From positions 1 to 6,208 of the forward strand of contig CALWYA010000094.1 in assembly GCA_944385645.1 (NCBI GenBank): a stretch of DNA of 6,208 bases, in the 5' to 3' direction. Of the stretch, positions 1-5,337 are shown piece after piece (positions within the stretch are counted from its first letter, which is position 1; every line of letters starts with the position of its first letter). A program made the position numbers and the translations under genes. This stretch comes from an uncultured Oscillospiraceae bacterium (GTDB taxonomy: Bacteria; Bacillota; Clostridia; Oscillospirales; Oscillospiraceae). Below the pieces are notes generated by a model. The model searched no databases and was not told where the DNA came from. It saw only the letters and a program-made list of their open reading frames with translations.

Positions 1-237
1 GGCAGGGCGGTGAAACGGACCAACGTGTCGGACAGTGTCCGGCGGCTGTGCCGGGAGGCCCAGGTGGCCCCGGAGAAGGGCAACCCCCGCTGTTTGAGAA
101 AGCTATATCTGGAGACCCAGGCCTCCATTCGAGACAGCCTGCGGCTGTTGGCTGAGCAGACCTACGACCAGATGCTGGCCGCCGAGCAGGCCATGGTGGG
201 CTGGGGGCTGAACAAGGGGGGATCGCATGCGCCATGA
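1..237 (+). CDS. C-terminal fragment of a tyrosine recombinase/integrase-like protein (5' end cut by window edge)
   Basis: The frame is open from base 1 to the TGA at 235-237, giving 78 codons. The GTG at 10 is probably an internal valine rather than a start, because no ribosome binding site precedes it and the frame runs off the edge. The segment RTNVSDSVRRLC, then EKGNPRCLRKLY, then a helical tail ending in EQAMVGWG, matches by memory the ends of many clostridial proteins annotated as site-specific integrases. PRCLRKLY sits where the box II HxxR motif of tyrosine recombinases is expected. The arginine is kept but the histidine position is not, and no LGH motif follows. A tyrosine at 163-165 is the only one downstream of KLY and could be the nucleophile, but the spacing is short, so activity is uncertain. 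Role by family: DNA strand exchange. The assignment rests on motif resemblance only; a non-catalytic relative is possible. Confidence 0.6.
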   Translation, partial: GRAVKRTNVSDSVRRLCREAQVAPEKGNPRCLRKLYLETQASIRDSLRLLAEQTYDQMLAAEQAMVGWGLNKGGSHAP

Positions 238-264
238 AACCGCATTCCCATCAAAACACAGGAT

Positions 265-272
265 AAAGGAGG
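265..272 (+). promoter_or_regulatory. Ribosome binding site of the surface protein gene
   Basis: AAAGGAGG lies 8 nt before the ATG at 281, a near-perfect Shine-Dalgarno match at ideal spacing. It decides the start: an in-frame ATG at 227 would add 18 polar residues ahead of the signal peptide. I see no convincing -10/-35 promoter in bases 238-280, so transcription may begin within or upstream of the recombinase-like gene. Confidence 0.9.
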
Positions 273-280
273 AAACAAGC

Positions 281-355
281 ATGAAGAAACGAATGTTGGC
301 ATGGATCATGACTATGTGCATGGTCCTCTCCCTGCTGCCGGTGAGCGCGCTGGCG
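281..355 (+). other. Signal peptide coding segment
   Basis: Residues 1-25 have a basic start (MKKR), a hydrophobic core rich in Met, Leu and Val, and a PVSALA end that fits signal peptidase I cleavage after Ala25. There is no lipobox: the only cysteine, Cys13, lies inside the hydrophobic core. The mature protein would begin VEEDE and is strongly acidic. Confidence 0.9.
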
Positions 356-3300
356 GTAGAGGAGGATGAGACTCCGTCGGACGATGTCTGCACCTGTGAG
401 ACCCTGTGCACCGAGGACAGCGTCAACGAGGAGTGCCCGGTCTGTCAGGCAGACCCGACCCAGTGCATGGGCGAGAAGCAGACGGAGGAAGAGGAACCCG
501 GTGAGACTGAGGAGCCCGGTGAGACCGAGGAACCCAAGATGCCCGCCAACTCGACCCTCACAGAGGAGCCGACGGGCGCCGAGCCCGCCGGGGAGCCGGT
601 CCCTTACGCAGAGGGTGCGGTGTATGTGTCGGCGGACGGTAACGATGGGACAGAGGAAGCCCCTAATCCTGGAACTGATCAGGCGAACCCTGTTCAAACA
701 CTGGCCCATGCGGTAAGTGTGGCCAAAGACGGCGATACCATCTATGTCATGTCGGATTTGACGATGGAGGAGTGCGCCCGCTACTACGGCAAGGACCTCA
801 CCATCACCAGCGGGACGGGCGGTCCGTATACTCTGACTCGGGGTGAAAACTTTAGCCCGATTTCGGATAAGGCCCGTAGTTGGTATAATCCAGCCATGAT
901 CGAGGTTGGCAGTACAGAAGGCCCCGGAACCGCCTCGCTGACTCTGTCCAGCATTATTCTGGACGACGGTGGCGAACACATGGGAGAGTATTATATTCAG
1001 GCTGCTTCCAAAGGAGAGGGGTCCACTGACTTCGGCAGCATGAAGATCAACCACCTTGACATTGTACAGGATGCCATGATCGCCACCTATAACGGTGTGG
1101 GTACCATCACGCTGGAAAAAGGCGCGGTGCTGAAAAACTATGGCGGTATGAGTGCCGTGCGCCTGTCTGATGGGAAACTCATCATGAAGGACGGCAGCGC
1201 CATCTATGACGACCTGGAGGGGTTCACCCGATCTAAGGGTTCTGTTATTACGGGTGCGGATAAGGGCCTCTATGGTCCCGCCGGCGCGATCTGGATGCAG
1301 GGCGGCGAGTTCATCATGGAGCAGGGTGCAGAGATTTCCAACTTGAACGGCCGCGTGGTTTATGCTGACTCTGGCGAAGTCAATATTTCTGGCAGCATCT
1401 ATGACATCACATCCAACTCTGAAATGTGGCAAGGAACAGGTGGGTATATTGCTCACCTCCGTTCTGGTGCGAATGGTACACTGGGTGACGGTTGCGACAT
1501 CTATAACACGTTTACAGACAAGTCTCTTGCAAGTGGTGCCATGTTTAACCTCATCCACAAGGGAACCCTTGAGATGGAGAGTGATGCTCGAATTCATGAT
1601 TGGAACGGAGTAGGCAATTGTTTCTTTGCTTCTGACGCTACGCTTATTTTGAATGGTGAAATTGATCATGTAAATACCGACGGAAGCCATATTCTGCAAT
1701 GTGTCGACACAAAAATCACTGTTGGGCCATCTGCGAACATTCACCACAATAAAGTTGCCTATGGCACACTTTATATCCAGGGTGGCAATACTATGGACGT
1801 ATATGGCAAGATCAACTATAACTACAGCACAGATCGCGGCGGTGCCATTGCCATTACCAACCACGGTGACAGCTTTGTCTCCATGTATGATGGCGCGGAA
1901 ATGATTGGGAACTATTCCTCCCAAACTGGTGGTGCTATTCTTGTCAGTGACGGAAGCTTTACCATGTATGGCGGTACCATCCAGGATAACTATGCATCCA
2001 TGGACGGCGGCGGCGTGTTTGTCCGTCAGGGCGGCAGCTTCTACATGGAAGGCGGCACGATTTCCGGCAACTACACAGCTGAGGTCGGCGGCGGCGTTGC
2101 GTTCCAGTCCGGAGAAGGTTGCGTTGAGATAACCGACGGCACAATTTCTGACAACTATATGAAGGTGACGCTTACTCCTGACGCGGATGAAGGGACTTGC
2201 ACCGCTGAAGGTGGAGTGTCTAACGATTTCTCTGCTACAAAAGAGGGCTCGAAATCTAGCATCACCACAAACTACAAGTTTGATGATGGCGCTGTTATGG
2301 CGAACGCGCAGTTCTTCATGGAAAAGTATGGCTTTACCATCGACCGCATCAACGGCGTCAAGCTGGGCAATGCGGCTGCGGCGTGCGAGGAGGCTGTAAA
2401 AGCCGAGTTTGCTGATGAGCACCTCACCACCGTTGTGGGCTCCTACTGGTATCAGGCCGATGCTCCCATTGTCGTGTTTGACATCTCCGGGCTAACCTAT
2501 GACAGCACGAAGCCCGTCTTTGCGGCGGTGGTACCCACCCAGGCCGACGGTACGCCCGTGGCAGGCGGGGAGACCATCCTGAACGCAGTCAGTGTGACGG
2601 ACGGCAACTTCCGCCTCCCCCTGTCCGGCAGTGAAAACGGCTATGCGGTGATCTTTGTGCAGGAGACCGACGCCTCTGGCCTCATTACCGTGGTCCCCGC
2701 CAATCTGACCGCCTACATGGGTGGCAACGGTGGCTATGACTCGGTGGTGATTGAAGGGGAGAACGGTGAGCCTGTAGCAACAGAGAGCGATTCCCTGCCC
2801 CACCCGATTTTCCAGGTTACCGGTCCCGCCAACGTGGATATTACCAAGCTGACCTTTACCAACGAGGATAGCAAGAATACCTGGACCCTGGAGAAGCTGG
2901 GCCAGACCGACTATTATCGCTTTGTTCCGGCAACCGGCGGTACCGAGGTGCGCGTCCAGTACAGCGACGGGAGCACGGCCGTGACAGAGGATACCTTTGT
3001 CCCGACTCAGGACGTGTTCAAGGAGTACGTGGTCACCATCTACAAGGGCGATACTAGTGGTAATGTGACCGCAAAGGACCCCGAAGTAACGGAGGATCAG
3101 TATTACACCGTCATCACCGGTCCTGGCGTGCTGACCGTCCGCGCGGTGGAGGAGGACCAGGCCACCGCCGTCAAGCCGGTGCAGACTGCCCCCACTACAG
3201 CATCTGAGGGCTCCGCCGTGGCGGTCGCCCCTGCCGATACCACCTACACCCTGAACGACACGGATGTGGCTCTGCCCACCGATGGCACGGCGAAGCCCTC

Positions 3301-4663
3301 TCTGCTGTTCGACGAAATCATTACATCCGATGATGTGGACCGCATTGATGCGCTGGAAAATGCCGTAGATACCAAACTGGGTGCCACCGATGGTATCCGC
3401 CACTACGAGGCCAAGTACCTGGACCTGGTGGACGCCAACAACGGCAACGCCTGGATTTCTTCCAGTGAGGGCACCGACATCTACTGGGGCTATCCCACTG
3501 GTACTAACAAAAACACCAACTTCACTCTGGTCCACTTTAAGGACCTGCACCGTGACGGCACCGAATCCGGCTTTAACATTGAAGACATTGACAGCGACAA
3601 TGTGGACGTGTTGACTGCCGAAAATGGTCGTATTGAGAATACCAATAACGGTATCAAGTTCCATGTGGACAAGGGCGGCTTCTCCCCCTTCGTCCTGGTG
3701 TGGGAGACCGCGGCGGAAGAGCCTGACCCCGGCACCACCCCCGGCGGCGGGAATCACGACAGCGACTACACCCTGTACTACCACTCCAACTTCGGGGACG
3801 ACAAGACCTTCTATCAGTCCGACGACGACCGGACTATGGAGGTCCGGGACTACGAGGACATGAGCCGGCTGCCCGACCGGGAGGGCTATGAGTTTGTGGG
3901 CTGGAACACCGAGGAGGACGGCTCCGGCGACGACTACGCCCCCGGGGACGAGTTCCGCATGACCGAGCGCCGGGCTCACCTGTACGCCATGTGGGAGCGG
4001 GTCCTGCCCGATCCCGACGATACCGGCGTGTCCCGCTGGCTGAACACCGACGACCACGACGCCTACCTGTCCGGCTATCCCGACAACACCTTCGGGCCCG
4101 ACCGGAGCATGACCCGCGCCGAGGTGGCCCAGATGTTCTACGCCCTGCTTCTGGACAAGGACGTGCCCATCACCGTGACCTTCTCCGACGTGCCCGCCGA
4201 CGCGTGGTACGCCGAGGCGGTGAACACGCTGGCCTCCCTGGGCATGGTGGAGGGCTATGCGGACGGGACCTTCCGGCCGGACAACACCATCACCCGGGCG
4301 GAGTTTGTGACCATCGCGGTGGGCTTCGCCGATCTGGAGATCGACGGGGAGGCGCGGTTCACTGACGTGGCCCGGAACGCCTGGTACTATCCGTACATCG
4401 CCGACGCCTGCGCCTACGGCTGGATCGGCGGGTATCCCGACGGGAGCTTCCGGCCGGACAACACCATCACCCGGGCCGAGGTGACGGTCATTGTGAACAA
4501 CATGCTGGGCCGCGCGGCGGATGAGCGCTACGTGGACCGGCACGAGGACGAGCTGCGGCAGTTCGGCGACCTGACCGAGGCCCACTGGGCCTGGTACCCC
4601 ATCGCCGAGGCCGTGAACAGCCACGACTACACCGGCTCCGGCGCCAACGAGCGCTGGCGCTGA
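281..4663 (+). CDS. Large secreted SLH-anchored surface protein with beta-helix region and InlB-type repeat
   Basis: This 1460-residue protein is probably exported by Sec and held non-covalently on the cell wall. Order: signal peptide 1-25 (basic MKKR, hydrophobic core, ALA cleavage site); six cysteines at 37-62; acidic E/P/T linker about 68-86; from about 113 a parallel beta-helix opening with YVSADGNDG and PVQTLAHAV, as in pectin-lyase-fold proteins; glycine-rich coils 520-626; an unassigned region about 628-1150 that is probably several beta domains and ends with SPFVLVWE; a Pro/Gly hinge; an InlB-type repeat 1163-1239 (GYEFVGWNTEEDGSG, then LYAMW); and an SLH array from 1247 to the end. 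Beta-helix surface proteins often bind or cleave glycans or act as adhesins. No catalytic site is recognisable, so adhesin or structural protein is the better guess. The start at 281 is chosen over ATG 227 by its ribosome binding site and signal peptide. GC content is uneven along the gene. Confidence 0.95.
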   Translation: MKKRMLAWIMTMCMVLSLLPVSALAVEEDETPSDDVCTCETLCTEDSVNEECPVCQADPTQCMGEKQTEEEEPGETEEPGETEEPKMPANSTLTEEPTGAEPAGEPVPYAEGAVYVSADGNDGTEEAPNPGTDQANPVQTLAHAVSVAKDGDTIYVMSDLTMEECARYYGKDLTITSGTGGPYTLTRGENFSPISDKARSWYNPAMIEVGSTEGPGTASLTLSSIILDDGGEHMGEYYIQAASKGEGSTDFGSMKINHLDIVQDAMIATYNGVGTITLEKGAVLKNYGGMSAVRLSDGKLIMKDGSAIYDDLEGFTRSKGSVITGADKGLYGPAGAIWMQGGEFIMEQGAEISNLNGRVVYADSGEVNISGSIYDITSNSEMWQGTGGYIAHLRSGANGTLGDGCDIYNTFTDKSLASGAMFNLIHKGTLEMESDARIHDWNGVGNCFFASDATLILNGEIDHVNTDGSHILQCVDTKITVGPSANIHHNKVAYGTLYIQGGNTMDVYGKINYNYSTDRGGAIAITNHGDSFVSMYDGAEMIGNYSSQTGGAILVSDGSFTMYGGTIQDNYASMDGGGVFVRQGGSFYMEGGTISGNYTAEVGGGVAFQSGEGCVEITDGTISDNYMKVTLTPDADEGTCTAEGGVSNDFSATKEGSKSSITTNYKFDDGAVMANAQFFMEKYGFTIDRINGVKLGNAAAACEEAVKAEFADEHLTTVVGSYWYQADAPIVVFDISGLTYDSTKPVFAAVVPTQADGTPVAGGETILNAVSVTDGNFRLPLSGSENGYAVIFVQETDASGLITVVPANLTAYMGGNGGYDSVVIEGENGEPVATESDSLPHPIFQVTGPANVDITKLTFTNEDSKNTWTLEKLGQTDYYRFVPATGGTEVRVQYSDGSTAVTEDTFVPTQDVFKEYVVTIYKGDTSGNVTAKDPEVTEDQYYTVITGPGVLTVRAVEEDQATAVKPVQTAPTTASEGSAVAVAPADTTYTLNDTDVALPTDGTAKPSLLFDEIITSDDVDRIDALENAVDTKLGATDGIRHYEAKYLDLVDANNGNAWISSSEGTDIYWGYPTGTNKNTNFTLVHFKDLHRDGTESGFNIEDIDSDNVDVLTAENGRIENTNNGIKFHVDKGGFSPFVLVWETAAEEPDPGTTPGGGNHDSDYTLYYHSNFGDDKTFYQSDDDRTMEVRDYEDMSRLPDREGYEFVGWNTEEDGSGDDYAPGDEFRMTERRAHLYAMWERVLPDPDDTGVSRWLNTDDHDAYLSGYPDNTFGPDRSMTRAEVAQMFYALLLDKDVPITVTFSDVPADAWYAEAVNTLASLGMVEGYADGTFRPDNTITRAEFVTIAVGFADLEIDGEARFTDVARNAWYYPYIADACAYGWIGGYPDGSFRPDNTITRAEVTVIVNNMLGRAADERYVDRHEDELRQFGDLTEAHWAWYPIAEAVNSHDYTGSGANERWR
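494..535 (+). repeat. 18-bp tandem repeat encoding an E/P/G/T linker
   Basis: Two full 18-bp units (494-511 and 512-529) differ at two third-codon positions, and a third partial unit follows at 530-535. Each encodes EPGETE. The unit keeps the reading frame, so copy number could change by slippage without breaking the protein. It separates the cysteine cluster from the beta-helix and probably acts as a flexible spacer. Confidence 0.85.
1838..2158 (+). repeat. Four glycine-rich beta-helix coils in the surface protein
   Basis: Residues 520-626 hold four units of 24-30 residues starting at Gly520, Gly550, Gly576 and Gly603. Each opens with GGA or GGG plus hydrophobic residues, continues through a segment like GSFTMYGG, and ends with a TIxxNY-like turn (IGNY, QDNY, SGNY, SDNY). 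This resembles the GG[A/G]I...N[N/Y] repeats of polymorphic outer-membrane and adhesin beta-helices. Similarity is at protein level; the DNA copies have diverged. Looser coils can be read upstream from about residue 290. Confidence 0.8.
3767..3997 (+). other. InlB B-repeat (Listeria-Bacteroides repeat) domain in the surface protein
   Basis: Residues 1163-1239 carry the family's hallmarks: an opening beta strand (YTLYYHSNF), the core REGYEFVGWNTEEDGSG, then a YAPGDEF segment, and the closing LYAMW. These small beta-grasp-like domains are common stalk or interaction modules in Gram-positive surface proteins. It lies directly before the SLH array and after a Gly/Pro hinge, so it is most likely a spacer or ligand-binding stalk near the wall. 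Confidence 0.85.
4019..4630 (+). other. SLH (S-layer homology) array at the C-terminus of the surface protein
   Basis: Three SLH cores end in TRAE at residues 1278-1281, 1338-1341 and 1397-1400, each preceded by GYxDxxFxPD. SLH2 and SLH3 are complete (FSDVPADAWY... and FTDVARNAWY...). SLH1 has a shortened first half (VSRWLNTDDHDAYL). After SLH3 an orphan first half follows (FGDLTEAHWAWYPIAEAV). SLH trimers bind pyruvylated secondary cell-wall polymers, so this is the anchor. The TRAE motifs, whose equivalent residues contact the polymer in characterised SLH domains, are intact in all three. Confidence 0.95.
4271..4476 (+). repeat. 29-bp identical direct repeat within SLH2 and SLH3
   Basis: Bases 4271-4299 and 4448-4476 are identical over 29 bp and lie 177 bp apart (59 codons, in frame). 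Both encode FRPDNTITRA. The SLH1 counterpart is clearly different in DNA and in protein (FGPDRSMTRA). Identity including third positions suggests recent duplication or gene conversion between SLH2 and SLH3 rather than protein constraint alone. Confidence 0.9.
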
Positions 4664-4685
4664 GCGAGGGAATCAGAGGAACAAC

Positions 4686-4724
4686 GGCGCGGGCCGGATC
4701 ATAGATCCGGCCCGCGCCTCTTTT
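4686..4724 (+). terminator. Strong intrinsic terminator between convergent units, possibly bidirectional
   Basis: Arms 4686-4700 (GGCGCGGGCCGGATC) and 4704-4718 pair perfectly over 15 bp around a 3-nt ATA loop, and TCTTTT follows at 4719-4724. The hairpin begins 22 nt after the surface protein stop. On the minus strand it lies 16 nt after the ABC gene stop, but there the following tract is only GTTGTTCC. It therefore fits best as the plus-strand terminator with weaker use in the other direction. Confidence 0.92.
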
Positions 4725-4734
4725 GCGGCTATCG

Positions 4735-5337
4735 CTATAATTCCTGGACGCGGCCGCAGACGCGGGCCAGGAGGGGGGCGCTGTGGCTGACGACGAGCAG
4801 CCCCAGCTTTCGCGCCTCCGCCTCCCGGAGCAGGAAGGTCCAGATCTGGGCCTGGGTGATGGGGTCCAGCATGGCGGTGATCTCGTCGCACAGGAGATAC
4901 CGGGTAGCCGGGCCCAGGGCCCGGGCGATGCAGAACCGCTGCAGCTCGCCGCCGGACAGCTCCTGGGGATAGCGGGTGAGCCAGCCGGGCTGAATGTGCA
5001 GCGCCTCCAGCAGCCGGGGGTCCGCCGGCCCGGCCTCCTCCAGAGACTTTCCCAGGGGGAGCAGGGGGTCCAGCGCGGCCTCCGGATGCTGCCAGATCAT
5101 CTGGACCGGACAGGCCCCCCGGTATCGGGACAGGGGCAGTCCGTCCAGCAGGATCTCCCCCCGGCCGGGGCGCTCATAGCCCGCCAGCAGCTTGCACAAA
5201 GTGGTCTTTCCCCGGCCGCTGGGGCCGGACAGCCCCAGCCGCTCCCCCGGCGCCAGAGTGAGGCTGACCCCCTCCAGCACCGGCCCCCGCCCCCGGCGGG
5301 GGTAGCGGAAGGACAGCTTGTTTGCCTCCAGACTCAT
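4735..5337 (-). CDS. Peptide/nickel-family ABC transporter ATPase, second subunit (DppF/NikE-like)
   Basis: This 200-residue nucleotide-binding subunit powers import through an inner-membrane permease pair. Motifs are complete: Walker A GPSGRGKTT at 38-46, Q-loop IWQHPEAALDP near Gln83, signature LSGGELQR at 127-134, Walker B YLLCDEITAMLD at 147-158 with Glu152 catalytic, and H-switch VVSHS with His185. The MLDPITQAQIW segment after Walker B is typical of DppF/NikE-like ATPases in the peptide/nickel family. The start at 5337 is set by a GGAGGAGG site 7 nt upstream and by a 4-nt ATGA overlap with the preceding gene; the frame extends further upstream only through that gene. It is short and lacks the oligopeptide-transporter C-terminal extension present in its partner. 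Substrate (peptide, nickel or metallophore) cannot be told from the ATPase. It ends the operon. Confidence 0.95.
   Translation of the reverse strand: MSLEANKLSFRYPRRGRGPVLEGVSLTLAPGERLGLSGPSGRGKTTLCKLLAGYERPGRGEILLDGLPLSRYRGACPVQMIWQHPEAALDPLLPLGKSLEEAGPADPRLLEALHIQPGWLTRYPQELSGGELQRFCIARALGPATRYLLCDEITAMLDPITQAQIWTFLLREAEARKLGLLVVSHSAPLLARVCGRVQEL

Noticed and set aside
106..108. Tyrosine of KLY as the recombinase nucleophile
   Set aside because: It falls inside the box II-like segment, immediately after the conserved arginine, where tyrosine recombinases have a structural aromatic residue rather than the nucleophile.
224..231. CGCATGCG palindrome near the end of the recombinase-like gene, considered as an attachment or operator site
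   Set aside because: Eight bases is too short to mean much in GC-rich DNA, and no second copy or flanking repeat was noticed.
227..280. ATG at 227 as the start of the surface protein
   Set aside because: It would put 18 polar residues before a textbook signal peptide and overlap the recombinase stop, whereas the ATG at 281 has a near-perfect ribosome binding site.
251..2422. Antisense open frame of 723 codons opposite the surface protein gene
   Set aside because: It is exactly in register with the sense codons and exists because the sense gene lacks TTA, CTA and TCA. The translation shows no domain, no ribosome binding site was noticed, and it runs opposite a clearly real gene.
2492..4624. 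Antisense open frame of 710 codons opposite the second half of the surface protein gene
   Set aside because: Same cause: its stop is the single sense CTA codon at 2492. The Gly/Val/His-rich translation is the complement of Asp/Thr/Gly-rich sense codons and is not protein-like.
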